Translations under genes and position numbers: made by a program | Notes under the pieces: generated by a model | The model's input: the letters and a program-made list of their open reading frames with translations, nothing else | The model's database searches: none | What the model was told of the DNA's origin: nothing | DNA from: Colivicinus sp963607765 | GTDB lineage: Bacteria; Bacillota_I; Bacilli_A; Erysipelotrichales; Erysipelotrichaceae | Length of the DNA stretch: 36,161 bases | Direction: 5' to 3' | Assembly: GCA_963607765.1 (NCBI GenBank) | Contig: CAVDDT010000024.1 | Location: 1 to 36,161, forward strand | Part shown: positions 16,023 to 22,803 of the stretch, piece after piece | How positions within the stretch are numbered: position 1 is the first letter of the stretch | Layout of the letters: each line of letters starts with the position of its first letter

Positions 16023-16453
16023 CTTGTCTCCTTGAATATTTCTTCAACATTATTTTCAATCTTCTCAAGTGTCTTAAAAAAAGTTTCTTTAGTTTCCTCA
16101 TCAATTTCTTTAAACATTAAATCATGAAACTTTCTTTGAACTTTCCTACCTTTTTTGACAAACTCATTAGCCTTTAATGTGCAAACTAGTTTAGTCTTTC
16201 GCTTGTCTTCTTTAACAGCTTCCTTGATTAAAAAACCTTCATTAACCAGCTTATCGACATTGATTGAAACAAGATTAGCCTTAATCTTTCTTACATCAAC
16301 AATATCACTGGCATATTTATATTCAGGATTATTGCCAAGAAACATTAAAATATCAAAACAAGTTTGATTAATGCCATATTCGTTGCACAAATCCTTACAC
16401 ATATATTCATAAGCTATTTTGGTCTTATTAAAGTAATCAATTTTTTTCTTCAT
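16019..16453 (-). CDS. MarR-family transcriptional regulator
   Basis: This 144-residue winged-helix regulator has a helical N-terminus for dimerisation and a recognition region in YASDIVDVRKIKANLVSINVDKLVNEGFLIKEAVKEDKRKTKLVCTLKANEFV. The KEDKRKTK wing is typical of MarR proteins (compare DRR in the family). C-terminal helices (about 110-142) complete the dimer. A 10-bp inverted repeat covers its promoter, so it probably represses itself and the divergent membrane protein gene. The effector is unknown. GGAG ribosome binding site 6 nt before the ATG. The gene contains no cysteine-rich or other extra domain. Confidence 0.88.
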   Translation of the reverse strand: MKKKIDYFNKTKIAYEYMCKDLCNEYGINQTCFDILMFLGNNPEYKYASDIVDVRKIKANLVSINVDKLVNEGFLIKEAVKEDKRKTKLVCTLKANEFVKKGRKVQRKFHDLMFKEIDEETKETFFKTLEKIENNVEEIFKETR

Positions 16454-16462
16454 ATTTACTCC

Positions 16463-16517
16463 AATTAGTTCATTTTTGAACTAATTGTATATTAGTTCAT
16501 ATTTTAAATAATGTCAA
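16463..16517. promoter_or_regulatory. MarR promoter with palindromic operator and a third half-site
   Basis: On the minus strand a consensus promoter, TTGACA (16517-16512), 17 bp, TAATAT (16494-16489), drives the MarR gene. A perfect 10-bp inverted repeat, AATTAGTTCA (16463-16472) and TGAACTAATT (16477-16486), with a 4-bp spacer lies just downstream of the -10. A third copy of the half-site (ATTAGTTCA, 16491-16499) overlaps the -10. Binding would block transcription start, consistent with MarR autorepression and control of the divergent gene. Confidence 0.75.
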
Positions 16518-16536
16518 AAAATATTAGAATATGATT

Positions 16537-16935
16537 ATGGAACAAATAAAAAAGAATTTAAAATTTGTTAGTGTAATCGAAATAACACTAGCAATCTTAC
16601 ACTTTATCATCATTAGATTCTTGCTTGGAAAAGTAGGAAATATTGATGTATCTACAATTCAAGCCGAAAAAGATTTGATTGGACTTATTTGCCTTTATGG
16701 AATTGACTTATTACTATTAATAGCTGGTGTAGTAGGATATCTAAACTACAACAAAAAGTCTATTCTAACGGTTATCTTTGGCACACTAGCAATACTTGCG
16801 GAAGTATGGAATTTATATACTACCGCATCATCTGGAGTAAACTATTTTGTAATATTTACTTCATGTTTACTTGTATGTGTCCAAGTGGAATATTTAAGTG
16901 ATGCAATAAAACTTCTTATAAGCAAACAATCATAA
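16537..16935 (+). CDS. Four-helix small membrane protein divergent from MarR
   Basis: This 132-residue protein has four predicted transmembrane helices (about 8-28, 48-67, 75-95 and 100-122), a basic N-terminus and no recognised family motif. The first ATG is at 16531, but a TAGAAT (16525-16530) that could be a -10 makes the ATG at 16537 the likely start of a leaderless message; neither ATG has a ribosome binding site. It is divergent from and probably controlled by the neighbouring MarR. Topology, length and the basic N-terminal KKNLK resemble the three tandem paralogs at 26512-27984, so a distant relationship is possible but not shown. No function can be assigned. Confidence 0.7.
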   Translation: MEQIKKNLKFVSVIEITLAILHFIIIRFLLGKVGNIDVSTIQAEKDLIGLICLYGIDLLLLIAGVVGYLNYNKKSILTVIFGTLAILAEVWNLYTTASSGVNYFVIFTSCLLVCVQVEYLSDAIKLLISKQS

Positions 16936-16937
16936 AA

Positions 16938-18800
16938 CTATTGCTTATAAACTATTGCCTCATAAGGTCTCAATTTCTTAGAAACATCCTTATAGTTGTG
17001 TAGAAGTATTTCTCCTTGGCTATAAGGATTTTTAATATTCTTGTTTGTTAGATTTAAAACAACAGTATACTCTTCATTATCTAAAACACGCTTATAAACA
17101 AGAACGTTTTTAAAACTAATTTTCTTAAACCCACCATATACTAAAGCCTTATTATTTTTTCTAAGCTTAATAGCATCTTTGTAATAATTCAATATTGAAT
17201 TATGATCATTTTCTTCTATTTCAACATTATATTTTTCAAAGCTAGGGTTTACATTAATCCAAGGGGTACTAGAACTAAATCCCGCAAACTTATCACATGA
17301 CCATTGCATTGGAATACGCGCATGGTCTCTAGATCCACAAGAAAGTCTCTTTAAACAATAACTCTTATCAACTTTTAATACTTTGGTGTAATGATTATAA
17401 GCATTAATAGACTCTACATCTCTAAACTCATCAACACTAGTAAAAGGATAATTACTCATGCCAATTTCATTGCCTTGATAAATATATGGTGTACCCTTTA
17501 AGGTCATTTGGAAAGTGACAAGCATTTTAGCTAAAACATCAGTATATTTATTATCTGGGTCAATCTTTGACAACATTCTTGGATTATCATGATTATCAAA
17601 GAAAATCGTTGGCCAAGCATGGTTTGAAAGTTTCTCTTGCCACCTAAGCATTTCCGCAATCATATACTTGATATTAAACTTATATAAATCAAATCTCTTT
17701 TTGCCAGGATTTTCCAAATGATCAAAAGAAAACAATTGTGTTAATTCATTAGAATCATCTCCGGTAATAAATCTTGTCATTTTAGTTCCTGAACCAGGAC
17801 ATTCACCAACCGTATAAGCATTGTGTGGCTTTAAACATTTTTCATTAAATTCTCTAAAATATTCATCTAAATGAGGGCCATGGAAATAATGTTCAATACC
17901 ATTAAAACCAATTAATTTGCCAATTGTTGTATTGCCATCCCTAATTGGCTTAGACTTAGAAATCATTGAAATAACATCAAGCCTAAAACCATCAGCTCCC
18001 TTATCAAGCCAATAGTTAGCGATATCATACATTTCATTTCTTACTTTTTCATTATCCCAGTTTAAATCAATTTGTTTCTTCGCAAAAAGATGCAAAACAT
18101 ATTTCTTACGTTCTTCATAATAAGAAATTGCACTACCCGCAAAAAAACTATCCCAATTTATAGGCTTATCTAGCCAAATATAATAATCATCATATGGTTT
18201 GATATTAGCCACCGATTTTTTAAACCATTCATGTTCATCAGAAGTATGATTCATTACTAAATCAATGATTATCTTGATATCTCTTTTGTGAGCTTCAGAA
18301 AACAAGTTATCAACATCTTCCATAGTTCCAAATTCAGCCATAATCTTATGATAATCACGAATATCATAGCCATTATCGGTATTAGGTGAATCATAGAATG
18401 GACAAATCCAAAGAGCATTAACGCCTAAACCTTTTAAATAATCTAGTTTAGAAATAATTCCATTTATATCACCTATTCCATCGCCATTGCTATCCTTAAA
18501 AGAACGAGGATATATTTGATAGAAAATAGCTTCTTTCCACCATTCTTCTTTAATAGAAATATTTTCGGGTGTTTCCTTAAAATCAAAAGAATTCAATATT
18601 TCAACAAACGCATCAATAGCTTCATCATTGAATTTGTTTAAAGTTAAATATTTTAAAGACTTAAGTTTAATATTCTTAACAAATGATTTTTCAATGATGC
18701 CCTCATCCATTCCAAAAGAATAAAACAATCTAGCGATTAAATCATGTCCCGATGGAGTCTTGAAGACATCCCCTAATTTAGAATCTCTTGTAACTTTCAT
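16938..18800 (-). CDS. GH13 alpha-glucosidase (oligo-1,6-glucosidase type) with N-terminal extension
   Basis: This 620-residue cytoplasmic glycoside hydrolase has a catalytic TIM barrel that starts at about 86 (EEWWKEAIFYQIYPRSFKD). It shows the nucleophile D275 in GFRLDVI, the acid/base E333 in TVGECPGS and the stabiliser D405 in FFDNHDNPR. Val276 after the nucleophile is typical of alpha-1,6-specific enzymes (Thr in maltases), so isomaltose-type oligosaccharides or a related glucoside such as trehalose phosphate are likely. QGNEIGM and the C-terminal beta domain (from about 555) are normal. The first 85 residues are extra and contain a helical segment DVFKTPSGHDLIARLFYSFG. The gene follows PlsY-like after 21 bp with a GAAGGAAG ribosome binding site and converges on the small membrane protein gene, leaving 2 bp between stops. 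Confidence 0.92.
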   Translation of the reverse strand: MKVTRDSKLGDVFKTPSGHDLIARLFYSFGMDEGIIEKSFVKNIKLKSLKYLTLNKFNDEAIDAFVEILNSFDFKETPENISIKEEWWKEAIFYQIYPRSFKDSNGDGIGDINGIISKLDYLKGLGVNALWICPFYDSPNTDNGYDIRDYHKIMAEFGTMEDVDNLFSEAHKRDIKIIIDLVMNHTSDEHEWFKKSVANIKPYDDYYIWLDKPINWDSFFAGSAISYYEERKKYVLHLFAKKQIDLNWDNEKVRNEMYDIANYWLDKGADGFRLDVISMISKSKPIRDGNTTIGKLIGFNGIEHYFHGPHLDEYFREFNEKCLKPHNAYTVGECPGSGTKMTRFITGDDSNELTQLFSFDHLENPGKKRFDLYKFNIKYMIAEMLRWQEKLSNHAWPTIFFDNHDNPRMLSKIDPDNKYTDVLAKMLVTFQMTLKGTPYIYQGNEIGMSNYPFTSVDEFRDVESINAYNHYTKVLKVDKSYCLKRLSCGSRDHARIPMQWSCDKFAGFSSSTPWINVNPSFEKYNVEIEENDHNSILNYYKDAIKLRKNNKALVYGGFKKISFKNVLVYKRVLDNEEYTVVLNLTNKNIKNPYSQGEILLHNYKDVSKKLRPYEAIVYKQ

Positions 18801-18821
18801 ATTTACGCTTCCTTCTATAAA

Positions 18822-19430
18822 CTAATTTGCTGATTCAAGTTCCTCTTGGTTTTCTACCCTAATACTATTTTTATGAATAATAATTAATGAAATCATCAGT
18901 GTTCCAAGTAGTATAGCTAAATCAATATTATCCCTCAAATACAAAAGAAAATTACCTAAGCCAAAACAAATATAAGTGATCCTCGTGCGCTTTGTGTGTG
19001 GATTAATTTTAATTAAAGATCCAATAATATATAAACAAATAAGTAATGCTAGTGGCATATAGTTATAAAAAGCTAAACCAATTAAAACGCCAAATGATAC
19101 CGCAATAGCCTTTCCACCCTTAAAGTAGTTAAACAAAGAATAGGCGTGTCCTAAAACTGGGGCAACTATTATTAGCACAAATAGTTTGGCTTTAGCTAAG
19201 CCCATTTTAATCGCTATATAGAGTGGAACAATTCCCTTTAATAAATCAAGCAAAAGGCATAATACTCCAACCTTAACGCCAGCGTATTTCATCGCATTAG
19301 CAACACCAGGATTATGATCGATACTATCTTTTGTCACATCAACATTTTTAATCATCAACGGAAGCCATTTACTAAACAATAAGCTTCCTGAAACATATCC
19401 ATATAATACAGCCAATATTTCTTTTATCAT
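18822..19430 (-). CDS. PlsY-like glycerol-3-phosphate acyltransferase (divergent copy)
   Basis: This multi-pass membrane protein (about 202 residues) starts at the ATG at 19430 in an ATGA overlap with the upstream glucosyltransferase; an upstream in-frame ATG at 19460 lies inside that gene and is less likely. The three PlsY motifs are recognisable but altered: GSLLFSKW (family GSIPxxY), NPGVANAMKYAGVKVG with a DLLKG tail (family PGAxNxxR) and GHAYSLFNYFKGGKAIA (family GHxFPxFxxFKGGKG). PlsY transfers acyl from acyl-phosphate to glycerol-3-phosphate in phospholipid synthesis. The variants, especially Lys for Arg in motif 2, and the pairing with a glycolipid glucosyltransferase suggest a second specialised copy rather than the housekeeping enzyme (inference). 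Confidence 0.82.
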   Translation of the reverse strand: MIKEILAVLYGYVSGSLLFSKWLPLMIKNVDVTKDSIDHNPGVANAMKYAGVKVGVLCLLLDLLKGIVPLYIAIKMGLAKAKLFVLIIVAPVLGHAYSLFNYFKGGKAIAVSFGVLIGLAFYNYMPLALLICLYIIGSLIKINPHTKRTRITYICFGLGNFLLYLRDNIDLAILLGTLMISLIIIHKNSIRVENQEELESAN

Positions 19431-20554
19431 ACATGTCCCCTTTTTATGATAAACTCGCAAATATCCTTACTAGCATCAATCTTGCGATAAACTCTTTGAG
19501 CAGTCAACATCCTCTCTTGCTTATCTAATGAATTTAATAAATCGATGCCTTCTTGTATCAATAAATCCTCATTCTTATTATAAATTGACATGCCTCTTTC
19601 ACTAAAAAATTTCGCATTCCTCTCTTCACAACCAGGAATTGGCGAAGTAAACACTAGTGGCACATTACAAGCTAGAGCTTCACTACTTGTAAGTCCACCA
19701 GGCTTAGTGAATAAGATATCGCAAGCTTTCATATATAGATGAGTATCATTTGTATAATCGAGCACAATAACTCTATTATTGTCCTTATATTTTGTTCTCA
19801 ATTCATTTTTAAGTTCTTCATTATTTCCACCCATTATATATAAATAAGCATCGCTGTTGTTAATAAGCTTTTCACTTAAACTTGACACATTGCCATAGCC
19901 CATTGAACCAGTCATCATTAAAATGCATTTAGAATCAATAGGCATACTCAAACTTTCTCTAGCATCCTTTTTACTAATATCTATTTGAAATTTATTAGAA
20001 ACCGGAATTCCATATGGTACAAGTTTATATAAAGGAATCCCTCTTTTATTAAATTCATCAATTAAATCCTCATGAGGAATAAAATAAAAATCAGCTCTTG
20101 TCTCCTCTGTAAAAGGAATACAAGTATAATCAGTCGCAATAAAATACGTTTTCACATCTAATTTGCGTTTTCTAATTAAATAAGTTAAAGCCTCAGCAGG
20201 AAATAAATGAGGCATCACAACACTATCAAAATTATTCTTTTTTATATACTCACATAGCTTTTTGCTATATAAAGCATTCGCATAATAAACAGGAGATTTT
20301 AATACGCTATTAGATAATAATCTGCCCACAATATAAGCACTCTTAAATGCTTTTTTAGACTTTACAGTACTCCAAATATAAATATCCTTACTTCTTCTAC
20401 TGGTATTCTTGCTGGCAAAACTTAAAACATCTACTATCTCACTGTAGATTCCTTTAAAATCAAACTGTTCCTTGATCGCCTTAGCGGCGGAGTTATGTCC
20501 CTCTCCTGTAGAAGTAGATAAAATAAGTACTTTCACGTAAAAATAATACAACAA
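19427..20554 (-). CDS. UgtP/MGDG-synthase-like diacylglycerol glycosyltransferase
   Basis: This 375-residue GT28-type enzyme has the MGDG-synthase N-domain (STSTGEGHNSAAKAIKEQF near 13-31; FDSVVMPHLFPAEAL; FIATDYTCIPF) and the nucleotide-sugar-binding C-domain (MMTGSMGYGN, and FTKPGGLTSSEALACNVPLVF near 282-302). UgtP-type enzymes transfer glucose from UDP-glucose to diacylglycerol, giving membrane glycolipids and lipoteichoic acid anchors. The first start is TTG in the terminator stem of the preceding gene; a GTG six codons later (about 20536) is equally plausible because KVLILSTS begins the fold, and neither has a good ribosome binding site. It overlaps the PlsY-like gene by 4 bp (ATGA). 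Together they suggest a lipid/glycolipid operon with the GH13 gene. Confidence 0.87.
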   Translation of the reverse strand: MLYYFYVKVLILSTSTGEGHNSAAKAIKEQFDFKGIYSEIVDVLSFASKNTSRRSKDIYIWSTVKSKKAFKSAYIVGRLLSNSVLKSPVYYANALYSKKLCEYIKKNNFDSVVMPHLFPAEALTYLIRKRKLDVKTYFIATDYTCIPFTEETRADFYFIPHEDLIDEFNKRGIPLYKLVPYGIPVSNKFQIDISKKDARESLSMPIDSKCILMMTGSMGYGNVSSLSEKLINNSDAYLYIMGGNNEELKNELRTKYKDNNRVIVLDYTNDTHLYMKACDILFTKPGGLTSSEALACNVPLVFTSPIPGCEERNAKFFSERGMSIYNKNEDLLIQEGIDLLNSLDKQERMLTAQRVYRKIDASKDICEFIIKRGHV

Positions 20555-20576
20555 ACAGGGCCTTTTAAGCCCTGTT
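20554..20576 (-). terminator. Hairpin after the aldo/keto reductase gene
   Basis: An 8-bp GC-containing stem, AACAGGGC with GCCCTGTT, and a 7-nt loop lies 12 bp beyond the reductase stop; boundaries are good to about 1 bp. The minus-strand sequence after it is U-rich but not a pure run. The first possible start of the glucosyltransferase is at its edge, so some transcripts may read through. Confidence 0.6.
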
Positions 20577-20588
20577 AATTTTGTTTTT

Positions 20589-21719
20589 CTATCCTAAAGA
20601 TTCAAATTCCTCTTTCACCTTTACAAGCAAATCCCTAATCTTTAAATGTTGGGGACAAACTCTTTCACACTTTCCACACTTAATGCATTCACTAGCCTTA
20701 GAATGATTTCCAGAAGTAAGAACTTTTAAATAATAATAATCTGCATTCCAATCATTAAAATTCTTTTTAGTATTATAATTTTGAAACATTTCTGGAATGC
20801 GAATATTCTTTGGACAATGATTTTCTTCAACACAATAATGACATCCTGTACAAGGAATCATATTATGTGATTTAAACGCTTCCACAACCCTTTCTACTGC
20901 CTCATATTCTTCTTTCTTAAATGGAACAAAATTCTTCATAAAAGAAACATTATCTTTCATTTGTTCAAGATTAGACATGCCTGATAATACTACTTGCATA
21001 TTCTTGAAAGAAGCTGCAAATCTAATCGCATAAGAAGCATTTGATCCACCATGTAGATTATCTAAGATAACTTGGGCATCACTAGGCAAATTAATAAGAC
21101 TTCCACCCTTCACCGGTTCCATAACAAGAACCGGTTTATCATGTTTCTCACACACTTCATAAACCAGCTTAGATTGTATAGATAAATCATTATAGTCAAG
21201 ATAATTAAATTGAATTTGAACAATCTCAATTTCTGGATATTCAGTTAGTATCTTATCCAATACTTCAGCACGATCATGGAAAGAAATACCAACATGTTTA
21301 ACTAGCCCTTCTTTCTTTAACTTGAAGGCTGTTTCATATGCCCTACATGATTTGAATTTCTCAAATTCAATCGCATTTTGGGCATGCATTAAATAGAAAT
21401 CAAAATAATCAACACCAGTTGCCTCAAGTTGAGATTTAAATAAAGGACGAATATCATCTTCACAATTAAAAAATGAACCAGTTAACTTATCTGTTAAAAT
21501 GTATTTACTTCTATCATATCTACTAGTTAAACAAGTCTTTACTGCCTTCTCGCTTAAGCCATTGATATAACCATGTGCTGTATCAAAGTAGTTAAAGCCA
21601 TTATCTAAGAAATAATCAACCATCTTAGTAGTTTCTTCTAAATCTACTTCATTTTCTTTCATCGGAAGGCGCATCATTCCAAAACCAAAATTCTTTTTGA
21701 TAAAATCAAACTTTTCCAT
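20589..21719 (-). CDS. Aldo/keto reductase with C-terminal 4Fe-4S ferredoxin-like domain
   Basis: This 376-residue protein has an aldo/keto reductase TIM barrel at about 1-280 with the tetrad visible: Asp and Tyr in FDTAHGY, Lys in LTDKLTG and His in FYLMHAQN. A cysteine-rich tail carries CTGCHYCVEENHCP (about 292-305) and CIKCGKCERVCP (about 348-359), enough ligands for two 4Fe-4S clusters. This fusion is common in anaerobic Bacillota and is annotated as an oxidoreductase of unknown substrate. The promoter is of MerR type (19-bp spacer with inverted repeat), suggesting induction by reactive aldehydes or electrophiles. AAAGGA ribosome binding site 2-3 nt before the ATG. It is followed by its own hairpin. 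Confidence 0.92.
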   Translation of the reverse strand: MEKFDFIKKNFGFGMMRLPMKENEVDLEETTKMVDYFLDNGFNYFDTAHGYINGLSEKAVKTCLTSRYDRSKYILTDKLTGSFFNCEDDIRPLFKSQLEATGVDYFDFYLMHAQNAIEFEKFKSCRAYETAFKLKKEGLVKHVGISFHDRAEVLDKILTEYPEIEIVQIQFNYLDYNDLSIQSKLVYEVCEKHDKPVLVMEPVKGGSLINLPSDAQVILDNLHGGSNASYAIRFAASFKNMQVVLSGMSNLEQMKDNVSFMKNFVPFKKEEYEAVERVVEAFKSHNMIPCTGCHYCVEENHCPKNIRIPEMFQNYNTKKNFNDWNADYYYLKVLTSGNHSKASECIKCGKCERVCPQHLKIRDLLVKVKEEFESLG

Positions 21720-21745
21720 ATCCTTTACCCCATTTTTATACCTAT

Positions 21746-21776
21746 ATTATGCAACCTAAAGTGAACTTTAAGTCAA
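21746..21776 (-). promoter_or_regulatory. MerR-type promoter of the aldo/keto reductase
   Basis: On the minus strand -35 TTGACT (21776-21771) and -10 CATAAT (21751-21746) are 19 bp apart, longer than the usual 17. The spacer holds an inverted repeat with arms CTTAAAGT and ACTTTAGG (21772-21755, 7 of 8 matched). A 19-bp spacer with a central repeat is the signature of promoters that MerR-family activators (NmlR/AdhR group) untwist. No merR gene is present in the window. Confidence 0.7.
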
Positions 21777-21819
21777 TTTATTTGACACCAACTTTAAAAA
21801 CGGTGTTAAAAATTTCTAG

Positions 21820-22257
21820 GAAAAAGCTTGTTATACAACCACTAAAGATAATAATGTTCAAGTTGATTCTTGGAATATTGAGAAGATTGAAAATGGCTTA
21901 AAAATAGAATGGCTTTTAAAAGACAATAGTCACTATATATTAAATTATCAATTAGATTCTATTTTAGAAAAAGGACTAGAAAACAAAGAAAGTTATTTAT
22001 TTATTTCAGGCAAAAAGGATACTCCATTTACTTATTTATTAGCTATGGAACCAATGCCTAATAAAACTAAAGATGGATTGCTCCCTCACCTTCATTTTCA
22101 ATACGGTAAAACCATAAGCGAATTAATTAAAGATGATAAATTAGTCAATCCAATGCGGTATGCGACAATGGTAGACAAGGATGGTACTCTGCTTTCAAAA
22201 TGCAATTTATTAAATGCACTACATCGGTTACCACCATTAAATAATTTAGATGATTAA
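21820..22257 (+). pseudogene. 5'-truncated gene remnant, family unknown
   Basis: A 145-codon open frame runs from just after a TAG (21817-21819) to TAA at 22257. Its codon use is protein-like (VDSWNIEKIENGLKIEW, ILEKGLENKESYLFISGKK, LLPHLHFQYGKTISEL). There is no ATG, GTG or TTG in frame before 22045, where an ATG without a ribosome binding site would give only 70 residues. Upstream of the TAG the same frame reads VNLFDTNFKNGVKNF, perhaps the broken N-terminal part. I do not recognise the family. A terminator hairpin follows directly, so this looks like the 3' end of a once-functional gene. The 100 bp before it hold the divergent reductase promoter. Confidence 0.55.
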
Positions 22258-22282
22258 GTCACGGATGTGGCTTTTTCTTTTT
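22256..22282 (+). terminator. Terminator after the gene remnant
   Basis: AAGTCAC pairs with GTGGCTT (one G-T) around a GGAT loop and is followed by TTTTCTTTTT. It directly follows the TAA of the remnant and precedes the promoter of the MarR-ABC operon. Confidence 0.7.
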
Positions 22283-22305
22283 GAATATGAACTTTGTGTG
22301 AAATC

Positions 22306-22346
22306 AATAGCACGCTATTGACAGTATGCTATTAAATTAGTATAAC
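22306..22346 (+). promoter_or_regulatory. Promoter and operator of the MarR-ABC exporter operon
   Basis: The -35 TTGACA (22318-22323), 17-bp spacer and -10 TATAAC (22341-22346) form a near-consensus promoter. A palindrome with arms AATAGC and GCTATT and a 2-bp centre (22306-22319) overlaps the first two bases of the -35. Further GCTATT (22328-22333) and ATAGC (22350-22354) copies flank the -10. This arrangement fits autorepression by the MarR encoded directly downstream. Confidence 0.8.
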
Positions 22347-22365
22347 TTTATAGCGAGGTGAAAAT

Positions 22366-22803
22366 ATGAACGATAGAAACGAGATTGGATTTAAGATTAA
22401 AAAAGTTGATAACGCTTTATTAAAGAAAGCTGATGCTGATTTAAACCATATGGAAATCACATTTGCGCAACACCATGTATTAATTTATTTGGTCCATCAA
22501 GAAAATCATACTAGTACTTTTAAAGAAGTAGAGAAGCATTTTAAAGTTTCTCAAGCTACTACAGCTGGGATTATTAAAAGACTAGAGGAAAAGAAATATA
22601 TCGAATGTTTTACTTGCACAAATGATAAACGAATTAAGTTATTGAAATTAACGGATGCTGGTTTAAAAGTTTGTGAAGATAGTAAAAAAACAATTGATGA
22701 AAGAGAAGCTAAAATGAAATCTATTTTTTCTAAACAGGAACTTAATGATTTTGAAGAATATCTAGATCGTTTATATGACTTTTTAAGTAAGGAGGAAAAT
22801 TAA
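22366..22803 (+). CDS. MarR-family regulator of the ABC exporter
   Basis: This 145-residue winged-helix protein has its recognition helix in FKVSQATTAGIIKRLEEKKYIECF and the wing in CTNDKRIKLLKLTDAG, typical of MarR. It leads an operon with two ABC exporter half-transporters, and its stop overlaps the first ABC start (TAATG at 22801-22805). A GAGGTG ribosome binding site precedes the ATG. The palindromes over its promoter make it the probable local repressor, relieved by a drug-like ligand or substrate of the exporter. Cys in the wing region (FTCTNDK) could allow redox sensing, but this is speculative. Confidence 0.9.
   Translation: MNDRNEIGFKIKKVDNALLKKADADLNHMEITFAQHHVLIYLVHQENHTSTFKEVEKHFKVSQATTAGIIKRLEEKKYIECFTCTNDKRIKLLKLTDAGLKVCEDSKKTIDEREAKMKSIFSKQELNDFEEYLDRLYDFLSKEEN

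Noticed and set aside
16918..16948. 8-bp stem ATAAGCAA/TTGCTTAT between the membrane protein and GH13 genes as a terminator
   Set aside because: Loop of 15 nt and no T-run on either side; too weak to call.
19430..19460. Longer N-terminus for the PlsY-like protein from the ATG at 19460
   Set aside because: It would extend into the glucosyltransferase gene; the ATGA overlap at 19430 with an upstream GGGG and the membrane-helix start fit better.
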